Positions 1-7,755 of a stretch of DNA of 46,212 nucleotides are shown here, one piece after another (positions within the stretch are counted from its first letter, which is position 1; each line of letters begins with the position of its first letter). The notes under the pieces were generated by a model, which saw only the letters and a program-made list of their open reading frames with translations, did not search any database and had not been told where the DNA came from. This DNA comes from Oscillospiraceae bacterium (GTDB lineage Bacteria; Bacillota; Clostridia; Oscillospirales; CAG-272), in assembly GCA_015064345.1 (NCBI GenBank), contig SVSK01000012.1, forward strand, positions 1-46,212, given 5' to 3'. The position numbers and the translations under genes were made by a program.

Positions 1-160
1 GGTAATTACACCCCTCATCATCACCAAGGGATAACTATACCTTCACGAAAAACAGCTCGCATCTAAATCTGCTTAACACAAACTCCAAGAGTTGGTAGTG
101 GCAAATCTGCCTACCCTGCCAAAAATCTCCTCGGACGAAGTTCGGGGAGATTTTTACTTT
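1..160. repeat. Copy 0 (partial, diverged) of a dispersed structured intergenic repeat, ending in a hairpin
   Basis: Contains cccctcatcatcaccaaggGATAACTATACC and cgcatctaaatc, matching the conserved boxes of the copies at 1068, 2637 and 7756. Ends with hairpin AAAAATCTCC..GGAGATTTTT at 121-155. Confidence 0.55.
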
Positions 161-212
161 TTCACTTTTCACTCTTCACTTTTCACTAAATCCGTCCGAG
201 GAGATTTTTGGC
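118..212. repeat. 20-bp perfect inverted repeat with 55-bp spacer
   Basis: GCCAAAAATCTCCTCGGACG (118-137) is the exact reverse complement of CGTCCGAGGAGATTTTTGGC (193-212). The spacer carries repeated cttttcact-like units. Confidence 0.8.
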
Positions 213-281
213 AAAGTAATAAGTAATAGTGAATAGTGAAGAGGTAAGGTTGATTTTGCTGCGCAAAATCTTCATTTCAAG

Positions 282-310
282 TTGAAAAGTAATAGGTTTT
301 ATGGTATCAT
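282..310 (+). promoter_or_regulatory. Putative sigma-A promoter for four-helix-bundle gene copy 1
   Basis: TTGAAA-17 bp-TATCAT. Same TTGAAAAGTAATAGGTTTTATG core as upstream of copy 2 (7025-7053). Confidence 0.6.
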
Positions 311-342
311 GGAATAAAGTCAAAAAAGGAGGGATCAGTAAT

Positions 343-690
343 ATGTCCGAAAGTCCTTTAATGATAAAGTCGAAAGCGTTTGCTTTGGAGGTTATTCGCG
401 CTTGCAAGGTGTTGAGAGAAGCAAGATGTGAAAGTGCGCTGATCAATCAGTTTTTGCGTTCGGGAACAAGTATTGGTGCGAATATTCGTGAGGCTTTCTA
501 CGCCCACGGCAAAGCGGATTTTGTGGCGAAGCTACATATCGCCCTCAAGGAATGCTCCGAAACAGAATATTGGCTTGAGCTTTTGATTGAAAGCGGATAT
601 TATTACGATAAAACGATTTTGGATAGGTGCGTTGAGGTGAAAAGAATTTTGATTGCTTCTATCAATACTGCTAAAGGAGATAAACAGTGA
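343..690 (+). CDS. Four-helix-bundle protein (S23 / 23S rRNA intervening-sequence family)
   Basis: MSESPLMIKSKAFALEVIRACKVLREARCESALINQFLRSGTSIGANIREA... matches the family pattern. RBS AAGGAGGG upstream of ATG 343. The ORF-track start at 301 would overlap the promoter -10. Confidence 0.85.
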   Translation: MSESPLMIKSKAFALEVIRACKVLREARCESALINQFLRSGTSIGANIREAFYAHGKADFVAKLHIALKECSETEYWLELLIESGYYYDKTILDRCVEVKRILIASINTAKGDKQ

Positions 691-1067
691 AACTTCCTAA
701 ATATGTAAGAATACAAGGGCGCGAAATTGCGTGGAAAACAAAAAAGCCCGTGGGAGTATTTATTTTGAATTGGCGTAGAATACGTGACAATATTTATAGT
801 CCCGAAGATGTTAAGCTTTATGATGAAACACATCAATGGTTTCTTGATAATTTACCGCAACCACCATTTTATGGTGACAACAATGATAATCCACAAGGAG
901 CTATTACATATTTCAAAACCGAAAATTCAGATGTGATGTTGGAAAAAATACAACCCTTGATAGATTTACTTGATAAATATGATATCCCTTACGATATCGT
1001 TTACACAAATTATATCGGAAAAATCATTTATGAAGATGAGTATCAAGTAGGTGTTATTGATACATAA
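687..1067 (+). CDS. Hypothetical protein, translationally coupled to the four-helix gene
   Basis: GTG start overlaps the upstream TGA by 4 nt (GTGA), preceded by AAGGAG; 126 aa. Confidence 0.65.
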   Translation: MKLPKYVRIQGREIAWKTKKPVGVFILNWRRIRDNIYSPEDVKLYDETHQWFLDNLPQPPFYGDNNDNPQGAITYFKTENSDVMLEKIQPLIDLLDKYDIPYDIVYTNYIGKIIYEDEYQVGVIDT

Positions 1068-1245
1068 GGTTCGTTTACAAGCATGGCGTTGCGCCCCGGA
1101 AGATAGCGGTCAAGTGCAACACCCATCATCGCCAAGGAGTTAGTGTACCCTCTGCAAAATCAGCGCGCATCTAAATCGGACACACACGGTTTTGCATCTA
1201 AATAACGAGAAAAGCGGAGATTTCGAGAGATTTCTACGCTTTTTT
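1068..1245. repeat. Copy 1 of the dispersed structured intergenic repeat plus trailing hairpin
   Basis: Begins right after the stop of the 687 ORF. Hairpin GTTGCGC-19 nt-GTGCAAC (1088-1120), box CCCATCATCGCCAAGGAGTTAGTGTA (1122-1147), CGCATCTAAATCGGACACAC, then AAAAGCG..CGCTTTTTT (1210-1245). Confidence 0.75.
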
Positions 1246-1462
1246 CAACTCTGAAGTTTTTCGAAATTTTGTAGATGCATTTCGGGCTTTTCGGGTCTGT
1301 AGACAGATTCGAACCGGCGAAATGCATTTTTTGATATAGATTCCCCACAGAAGCAAATTCGTGGACAGATTTGAACCAACGAAGTATATTTTCAATTTAA
1401 TATTCAAGCCAAAATATAGTTAACATATACGTTTGTCATCTTAAAATTCAAAAATTTTATGG

Positions 1463-1500
1463 TATAATATAATCAACCGATATCGGAAAGCTTGATTATA
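1463..1500. promoter_or_regulatory. Putative -10 and nested palindromic operator upstream of the XRE gene
   Basis: TATAAT (1463-1468); TATAATCAA (1468-1476), CCGATATCGG (1477-1486), TTGATTATA (1492-1500). Confidence 0.5.
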
Positions 1501-1520
1501 ACATTTACGGAGTAAAAATT

Positions 1521-2636
1521 ATGTCAATAGGATCAACTATTAAAAAATTGCGACACGAACACGATATGACACAAGAACAGCTTGCTGAACTTCTAAATAT
1601 GACTTCAGCTGCTATTTCGGCTTGGGAATGTGACAGAAACTCGCCCGACATTAGCCAAATTCCGCTTTTATCTCACATATTCGGTGTGTCGGCAGATGTT
1701 CTGCTTGGCATTGACTTGTCTGTGCAAGAAGAAAAAATTGAAAGCATCATCGTAGAAGCCGAAAAGTGTAGTAGTAAGGAAGCGGTAAATATTTATCGAC
1801 TTGCACTTGCCGAATATCCTGCATCCTATACACTTATGCTGAATCTCGCCCGTTCTCTTGACTATTCAGGAGAACCAGAAACATACAATATCCGTCTGAA
1901 AGAAAGAATTGCACTGTATGAGAAAATTCGCGAAGGAACGAAAGACGCATATACCAAGAACTGCGCTGAGGGTTGGCTGTGTCGCATATACATAAATCAA
2001 GGGCAGCGTGATAAAGCAAGGCAAATCGCGGAGAGCGTTCCGAATTTTATGTTTTCTCACAACGATTTTGAACTTATGTTAGCGCAAGGGAAAGAAAAAA
2101 TTTATAATATGCATTATAAGATTGAGGAAAATTTTGCTTCTCTTTGTGATGATATTTGTTTTATAACAATGATTGAGGTTGACGGCAAAACATTCTTTAC
2201 TCATGAACAAGCTATTTCCATGTTGGAGAAAATTCCAAGGCTATATGAAGTTTTCTATGAGAATGAAGATTATTTGGGCGATGGCGTGATGGTTTCATTG
2301 GCATACACACGTATGGCTGAACATTATGCAGAACTGAAAGATGCGAACAATGCTATCCGTTGCTTTGTATCTGCTCTTGAAAATGCCAAGAAGGTTGATG
2401 CATATTATGAAGGATTGGATAATGGTTTTTATGGAATAACCGACATTTGGGATTATCCTCAAATTCCGCAAGAGAAAAGACATACATCCATTCTTGCAAA
2501 TCCTGATTTTGATTACCCAACTTGTACGTTGTGTGTTGATAAAGACGGGGAAAGTCAAGTTCAACGTTGCATAAAAGATTTTTCACATTCAAGATTTGAT
2601 TTTATTAGAAATGAAATAAAAAAGAGTATTACATAG
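1521..2636 (+). CDS. XRE-family helix-turn-helix regulator with long C-terminal (TPR-like) region
   Basis: N-term MSIGSTIKKLRHEHDMTQEQLAELLNMTSAAISAWECDRNSPDISQIPLLSHIFGVSADVLLG is a canonical HTH_3. Confidence 0.9.
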   Translation: MSIGSTIKKLRHEHDMTQEQLAELLNMTSAAISAWECDRNSPDISQIPLLSHIFGVSADVLLGIDLSVQEEKIESIIVEAEKCSSKEAVNIYRLALAEYPASYTLMLNLARSLDYSGEPETYNIRLKERIALYEKIREGTKDAYTKNCAEGWLCRIYINQGQRDKARQIAESVPNFMFSHNDFELMLAQGKEKIYNMHYKIEENFASLCDDICFITMIEVDGKTFFTHEQAISMLEKIPRLYEVFYENEDYLGDGVMVSLAYTRMAEHYAELKDANNAIRCFVSALENAKKVDAYYEGLDNGFYGITDIWDYPQIPQEKRHTSILANPDFDYPTCTLCVDKDGESQVQRCIKDFSHSRFDFIRNEIKKSIT

Positions 2637-2790
2637 TTTCGTTTACAAGCATGGCGTTGCACCCCGGAAGATAGCGGTCAAGTGCAACACCCATCATCGC
2701 CAAGGAGTTAGTGTACCCTCTGTAAAATTGGCGTGCATCTAAGTTGGCCACTACGGTCGGTTGCATCTGAATCGGACAAACATCACATGA
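2637..2790. repeat. Copy 2 of the dispersed structured intergenic repeat
   Basis: Begins right after the XRE stop. GTTGCAC-19 nt-GTGCAAC hairpin followed by acCCATCATCGCCAAGGAGTTAGTGTACCCTCTG; near-identical to copy 1. Confidence 0.8.
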
Positions 2791-2813
2791 TTGGTGACCG
2801 AAATAGATGACGT
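2789..2813 (+). repeat. Left inverted repeat flanking the GRE island
   Basis: GATTGGTGACCGAAATAGATGACGT; 22/25 identity to the reverse complement of 6875-6899. Confidence 0.75.
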
Positions 2814-2821
2814 CACCGCAA

Positions 2822-2858
2822 ACCCAGAGTCCACAAGGGTTCTGGGCTTTTTTTATCA
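2822..2858 (+). terminator. Rho-independent terminator-like hairpin
   Basis: CCCAGAgtccacaagggtTCTGGG followed by CTTTTTTT. Confidence 0.65.
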
Positions 2859-2942
2859 CAAAAAAATAGGTTAAAAATAAATAGATGACATCGGGGCAAA
2901 AATCGGGTTTTCAAGGATTTGAACCATTGCGTAGTATTATTA

Positions 2943-2977
2943 AAGCAGAGCTTGTATTTATTTCACAAGCTTTGCTT
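2943..2977 (-). terminator. Terminator-like hairpin overlapping the end of the AraC gene
   Basis: aaGCAGAGCTTGT-atttattt(c)-ACAAGCTTTGCtt; the stem includes the stop codon. Confidence 0.45.
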
Positions 2978-3760
2978 CGTTTTTTGGCTCGATCGGTATT
3001 CCCGTGGGGATATACCGTATTCATTTTTAAAAAGTTTGCTAAAATATAATGCATCGTTTATGCCAACCGAGAGGGCAATCTCTTTAATGGTAAGATCGCT
3101 TATGCTCAATTTTTCTGCGGCAACAGACAATCTATAATGATTGATATAGGATATGGGAGAGATCCCAAATTGTTTTTTAAATGCAGCATAAAAGTTTGAT
3201 TTGGACATATGAGCTATTTGAGCAAGTTCCGAGATCGTGAGCTGTTGTGTGACATTTTGTGTCATATAAGCCACCGCCGTGACAATACCGCAATGCTTCG
3301 AAAGTTTAACGGCTTCTGCCCGAGACATCAAAATTTCTAAAATTTTATAAGAGATACTGTATTTTGCCCATATGTCGTTGGACTCAAAGAAATCATCGAA
3401 GAGCTTGTTTAAGGATTTCTTTAACTCATCATTTATAACAACGGGGAAATTATAAAGATTATCCAATCTGAAGGAATCGTTGATCTCAATATCAAGAAAG
3501 ATCCACCTTGCGCTCATTTTTTGGCTTTTTGGTGCCGCGTGATGAACGATGGTCTGTTTGACATGAGCCGGTGCAATGAAAAAACCTCCTTCCCCTGTTG
3601 ATACTGTCGCATCGTTTCCAAGAGAAATATCATAGCTCCCCTCGGTTGCCTGAACAACAGAAAGATAGGGGAGTATCTTTACGTGCTTTATCCCCTCGTT
3701 TGACACAGAACAAAAGCTTCCTGATCTTAAATATTTAATCTCTGCTTTTAATATTTCCAA
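2963..3760 (-). CDS. AraC-family transcriptional regulator
   Basis: C-terminal double HTH: LTISELAQIAHMSKSNFYAAFKKQFGISPISYINHYRLSVAAEKLSISDLTIKEIALSVGINDALYFSKLFKNEYGISPREYR. GAGGTGATCAC-TTG suggests a TTG start near 3760; the track start is 3796. Confidence 0.88.
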   Translation of the reverse strand: MEILKAEIKYLRSGSFCSVSNEGIKHVKILPYLSVVQATEGSYDISLGNDATVSTGEGGFFIAPAHVKQTIVHHAAPKSQKMSARWIFLDIEINDSFRLDNLYNFPVVINDELKKSLNKLFDDFFESNDIWAKYSISYKILEILMSRAEAVKLSKHCGIVTAVAYMTQNVTQQLTISELAQIAHMSKSNFYAAFKKQFGISPISYINHYRLSVAAEKLSISDLTIKEIALSVGINDALYFSKLFKNEYGISPREYRSSQKTKQSL

Positions 3761-3807
3761 AGTGATCACCTCAATAGTATTATACATATAAATCATAGTA
3801 TTTTCAA

Positions 3808-3836
3808 TTGTGTTTTGTATTTTTATCCTATATAAT
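3808..3836 (+). promoter_or_regulatory. Putative promoter for the glycyl radical enzyme
   Basis: TTGTGT-17 bp-TATAAT. Confidence 0.55.
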
Positions 3837-3857
3837 GATATTGTCGGAGGTGATGGT

Positions 3858-5987
3858 ATGAAATTTTATACACAAAACGGCGGTAAACGCCCTATACGTT
3901 TATCCAAACAGACCAGACAATTTGCCTATGAGTCTTTAGAAAGAAAATATGGATTGGACACCTTAAAAACGAATTCAATTTCCTTAGATAATAATGAAAA
4001 TTATTCAGCTTTTTCAGCCCTTGAAAAATATGATATTGCGATCCTAAAAATAGCCGAGGAAGCTCCTATTCGCGTTTGCGAGGGGGAAAAGATCAGCGGC
4101 GCGGCAACGCTTGGTATGGCGATCCATCATCGTATTCCCGCTACACACGCTGGAGAATCAATCTGTAGTAGCATCAGCCATTTGACTGTTGACTTCGAAA
4201 CCGTTTTAAAATGCGGAGTTAACACAATCAAAAGAAAGGCAGAAGCCTCATATAAAAAATATAAAGGGACAGAAAAGGAAGCCTTTGCCAAAAGCTGCTT
4301 GAACTGTCTTGAAGCATTGGAAATATGGCATGCCCGTTACTTAAAGGTTTTGGAGGTGCTTCCCGAATACAAAGATAATTATGAAAATCTGAAGCGTGTA
4401 CCATTCGAGCCTGCTACCAATTTTTACGAGGCTGTGCAAAGCCTTTGGTTCACCTTTGCCTTCATTCGCCTTTGCGGAAACTGGCCCGGTATTGGCAGGA
4501 TCGATTATTTGCTTGGGAACTATCTCAAAAAGGATCTTGCCGACGGAACACTGACGATTGACGAGGCGCGTGAAATCCTTTCGCACTTCTTTATCAAGGG
4601 GTGTGAATGGGTGAACGGACAATTCATCGGCAGCGGTGACGCTCAGCATTATCAAAACATAGTGCTTGCGGGTATTGATGAGAACGGAATCGAGGTGACT
4701 AACGAGGTCACGTATCTTGTCCTTGATATTTTGGAAGAGCTTGGCATCAGCGACTTCCCCACCACGGTGCGACTCAATAAAAACACGGACGAAAAGCTTC
4801 TGAGACGAGTTGCCGAGGTCATGCGTTACGGTGGAGGCATTCTCGCTGTTTATAACGAAGATCTGATCATAAATGCGCTCGTGAAAGACGGATATGAAGA
4901 ACGTGAAGCCAGAAAATTCGCCAACGACGGTTGCTGGGAGGTACAGATCCCCGGAAAGACGTTCTTCATCTATTCTCCGTTCGATTCCTTGCAGATCCTT
5001 CAACAGAAAACCTTGCACGGATACGATACATCTGTCGATTTTTCGAATTTCGAAGAACTATATCAAAAATACGTGTTGGATCTACACACCCGGGTGGAAG
5101 AAATTTTTCTTGACACGCAGAAAAAATTTGCCAACAGCAGTGTACCGACAAAAGATTGGAGGTGGGTTGAACAGCCCCCTTGCACAATCGTTTCGCTTTT
5201 CGAGCAGGGTTGTATCGAAAAAGGGCTTTCTTACCTTGAAGGCGGTCCGATCTATAATGTCAATTCTCCTCACATTGGCGGCCTTGCCGATACGGTAAAT
5301 AGTCTTTATGCAATTAAAAAGCTGATTTATGACGAGAAAAAATTGACGTTTGCACACCTTCTCAACATTCTCAAAAACAATTGGGAAGGAGAAGAAGCGC
5401 TCCGCCAATACGTGCTTAACCGCTACGTGTATTATGGAAATGACAACGACGAGGTTGATGAGATTGCCACACGGCTGCTTTCGGATTTTGCGGATATTTG
5501 TACGTCCTTCAACGGTAAATGCGGATATCGTTTCCCCGCGGGAGTCAGCACATTTGGGCGGCAGCTCGAGTGGTCATCCAAAAGATTAGCTTCGCCCCAC
5601 GGCAGAAAGCAAGGCGAGGTTTTGGCAGCTAATGCATCTCCCACCCCCAACACTGATAAGGAAGGTGCGACGGCGATCATTCGTTCCTACTGCAAGGCTG
5701 ATCTTTCAAAGCTTGCCACGGGTGCGGCGCTTGATATAAAGCTACTACCGTCAAGTGTGCAGGGTGAGGACGGTTTGCAGGCTCTTGTAGCATTGATGAA
5801 GGGTTTCGCTATGTTAGGGGGATTCTTCATGCAGCCCGATGTAGTGGATGCCGCGTTGCTTCGTGAGGCACAAACGCATCCTGAAAATTATCAAACGCTT
5901 TCTGTCAGAGTTTCAGGCTGGAATGCGCGCTTTGTAACTCTCAATAAAGAATGGCAGGATATGGTGATCGAGCAAAATGAGCACTGA
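3858..5987 (+). CDS. Glycyl radical enzyme (PFL-like superfamily), substrate unknown
   Basis: C-terminal glycyl radical loop LSVRVSGWNARFVTLNKEWQDMVIEQ. Active-site type motif NDGCWEV (C-x-E rather than the CC of PFL). Followed by a cognate activase. RBS GGAGG then ATG 3858. Confidence 0.88.
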   Translation: MKFYTQNGGKRPIRLSKQTRQFAYESLERKYGLDTLKTNSISLDNNENYSAFSALEKYDIAILKIAEEAPIRVCEGEKISGAATLGMAIHHRIPATHAGESICSSISHLTVDFETVLKCGVNTIKRKAEASYKKYKGTEKEAFAKSCLNCLEALEIWHARYLKVLEVLPEYKDNYENLKRVPFEPATNFYEAVQSLWFTFAFIRLCGNWPGIGRIDYLLGNYLKKDLADGTLTIDEAREILSHFFIKGCEWVNGQFIGSGDAQHYQNIVLAGIDENGIEVTNEVTYLVLDILEELGISDFPTTVRLNKNTDEKLLRRVAEVMRYGGGILAVYNEDLIINALVKDGYEEREARKFANDGCWEVQIPGKTFFIYSPFDSLQILQQKTLHGYDTSVDFSNFEELYQKYVLDLHTRVEEIFLDTQKKFANSSVPTKDWRWVEQPPCTIVSLFEQGCIEKGLSYLEGGPIYNVNSPHIGGLADTVNSLYAIKKLIYDEKKLTFAHLLNILKNNWEGEEALRQYVLNRYVYYGNDNDEVDEIATRLLSDFADICTSFNGKCGYRFPAGVSTFGRQLEWSSKRLASPHGRKQGEVLAANASPTPNTDKEGATAIIRSYCKADLSKLATGAALDIKLLPSSVQGEDGLQALVALMKGFAMLGGFFMQPDVVDAALLREAQTHPENYQTLSVRVSGWNARFVTLNKEWQDMVIEQNEH

Positions 5988-6873
5988 AATGAAATTAAGA
6001 GTAACCGAGATCCAGCGCTTTTGTATGCACGACGGACCCGGTATTCGTACAACCGTTTTTTTGAAGGGCTGTCCTTTACGCTGCGCGTGGTGTCACAATC
6101 CCGAAACGCAAAATTTTAAATCTGAACTGCTTTTCTATCCCAATAAGTGCATAGGATGTGCAGCTTGTAAAACCTCCTGCGGTAACGGCGTACACGTTTG
6201 GAGCGAAACGCACTTGATCGATAGAGCAGCATGTATTTCATGCGGCAACTGTGTGGAGAATTGCCCCACGAGCGCGTTGGAGATTTGCGGAAGCGAGTAC
6301 ACGGTTAAAGATGTCTTGCCTATCGTGGAAAAGGATCGCGTCTTTTACAACGAAGGAGGAGTAACGCTTTCAGGCGGTGAGCCGTTTGTGCAAGGGGACA
6401 GTGTTATTGAACTGTTGCGCGCTTGCAAAGAAGCGGGATTATCTACCGCAGTCGAGACCTGCGGCTATGCCGATACCTGCGTTTTGCGCGAGGCAGTGAA
6501 ATTTGTCGATCTGTTTTTGTGGGATATCAAGGATACTGATGATAAACGGCATAAGCAGTATACGGGCGTATCAAATAAAAAGATTCTCGAAAATTTAAGC
6601 GTGATCAATGAACTGGGGGCGAGAATACGTCTGAGATGTATCCTCGTAAACGGTGTCAACACAGATAAGACACACTACAAGGAGCTTGCGGTGATTGCGA
6701 AAAAAATCAATAATTTTGACAGATTGGAGCTCATTCCGTATCATGCTTACGGCGGGACAAAATCTGTTTTTCTCGGTTTTGCGGATAGCGGTAGGGTAGA
6801 ATGGATCCCAACGGAACAGCAAATACAGGAAGCCAAAATGATTCTTAGATCAGAAGGTGTGAACGTGATTTAA
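5977..6873 (+). CDS. Glycyl-radical enzyme activating protein (radical SAM)
   Basis: GCPLRCAWCHNPE (Cx3Cx2C) plus two ferredoxin-like clusters CIGCAACKTSC and CISCGNCVENC. Overlaps the GRE end. Confidence 0.93.
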   Translation: MSTEMKLRVTEIQRFCMHDGPGIRTTVFLKGCPLRCAWCHNPETQNFKSELLFYPNKCIGCAACKTSCGNGVHVWSETHLIDRAACISCGNCVENCPTSALEICGSEYTVKDVLPIVEKDRVFYNEGGVTLSGGEPFVQGDSVIELLRACKEAGLSTAVETCGYADTCVLREAVKFVDLFLWDIKDTDDKRHKQYTGVSNKKILENLSVINELGARIRLRCILVNGVNTDKTHYKELAVIAKKINNFDRLELIPYHAYGGTKSVFLGFADSGRVEWIPTEQQIQEAKMILRSEGVNVI

Positions 6874-6874
6874 T

Positions 6875-6899
6875 ATGTCATCTATTTCGGTCGCCAACC
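6875..6899 (-). repeat. Right inverted repeat flanking the GRE island
   Basis: atgtcatctatttcggtcgccaacc; reverse complement GGTTGGCGACCGAAATAGATGACAT matches 2789-2813 at 22/25. Confidence 0.75.
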
Positions 6900-6901
6900 A
6901 C

Positions 6902-6940
6902 AAATCCCCGAGGACTTGTCCTTGGGGATTTACCTTTTCA
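6902..6940 (+). terminator. Terminator-like hairpin after the GRE activase
   Basis: AAATCCCCgAGGACttGTCCTtGGGGATTT. Confidence 0.6.
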
Positions 6941-7024
6941 CGAAACTTGTCAAGAAAAAAGGACACATTAAAGAGTTAAGGTAGCTTTTCGCCCGTTAGT
7001 CGAAAAGCATTTTATTGTATTGGG

Positions 7025-7053
7025 TTGAAAAGTAATAGGTTTTATGATATAAT
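7025..7053 (+). promoter_or_regulatory. Putative promoter of four-helix copy 2
   Basis: TTGAAA-17 bp-TATAAT; shares TTGAAAAGTAATAGGTTTTATG with 282-303. Confidence 0.65.
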
Positions 7054-7090
7054 TACATAGTTAAATAATGTCAGTAAAAAGGTATGTAAT

Positions 7091-7438
7091 ATGTCCGAAA
7101 GTCCTTTGATGATAAAGTCGAAAGCATTTGCTTTAGAAGTCATTCGCGCTTGCAAGGTGTTGAGAGAAGCAAAGTGCGAAAGTGCTTTGATCAATCAGTT
7201 TTTGCGTTCTGGAACGAGCATTGGCGCGAATATTCGTGAGGCGTTCTGCGCACACGGCAAAGCGGACTTTGTGGATAAATTACATATTGCCCTCAAGGAA
7301 TGCTCTGAAACCGAATATTGGCTTGAGCTTTTGATCGAAAGCGGTTAATATCACGATAAAACGATTCTGGATAGGTGTGTTGAGGTGAAACGAATTTTGA
7401 TAGCTTCCATCAATACAGCTAAGGAGAATTCAAAATGA
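7091..7438 (+). pseudogene. Four-helix-bundle protein, second copy, interrupted by an in-frame TAA
   Basis: Frame 7091-7348 is nearly identical to copy 1. After TAA (7346-7348) the same frame continues YHDKTILDRCVEVKRILIASINTAKENSK*, matching the copy 1 C-terminus. Confidence 0.85.
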
Positions 7439-7755
7439 ACAATACAAAATGGACTAAGATTTTCAAAGCCTTCTACTATGACATTGAATGCTCTGAAAAT
7501 CCAAAGCTTTCCAAAATGCTCATCCATTGGACAACCAAATCGACCAACGGATATGTCTACAATGATAGTACATGGACACATTTTGGTGTTGACTTGGAAC
7601 ACTCCAAGGAAATCGAGTGGTTAAAAATCGATTTGACAGCTGAGAACAGGAAAATCGTCCTTGATATTTTAAGAAAAATCCATGTTCCCGGCGAAGAATT
7701 CGATGATTGTGTTTATGTGTACGGTTATCGAACCGATGTTGATTATATAAAATAG
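7435..7755 (+). CDS. Hypothetical protein coupled to four-helix copy 2
   Basis: ATGA overlap with the stop of the copy 2 frame; AAGGAG upstream; 106 aa; unrelated by eye to the 687 ORF. Confidence 0.65.
   Translation: MNNTKWTKIFKAFYYDIECSENPKLSKMLIHWTTKSTNGYVYNDSTWTHFGVDLEHSKEIEWLKIDLTAENRKIVLDILRKIHVPGEEFDDCVYVYGYRTDVDYIK

Noticed and set aside
160-186. CRISPR-like short repeats (cttttcact units)
   Set aside because: Very short, irregular, AT-rich, no spacer structure and no cas genes in the window.
301-342. Upstream start (ATG 301) for the first four-helix protein
   Set aside because: It falls in the promoter -10 region; ATG 343 has an RBS and matches the start of the paralog at 7091.
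343-690. 23S rRNA intervening sequence
   Set aside because: No flanking 23S rRNA sequence; the gene has its own promoter and RBS.
4341-5018. 225-aa minus-strand ORF inside the GRE gene
   Set aside because: Fully antisense to a conserved catalytic-domain gene; no independent evidence.
343-7438. Diversity-generating retroelement (four-helix protein as Avd)
   Set aside because: No reverse transcriptase and no TR/VR pair with A-biased differences visible; the proteins fit the generic S23-type family.
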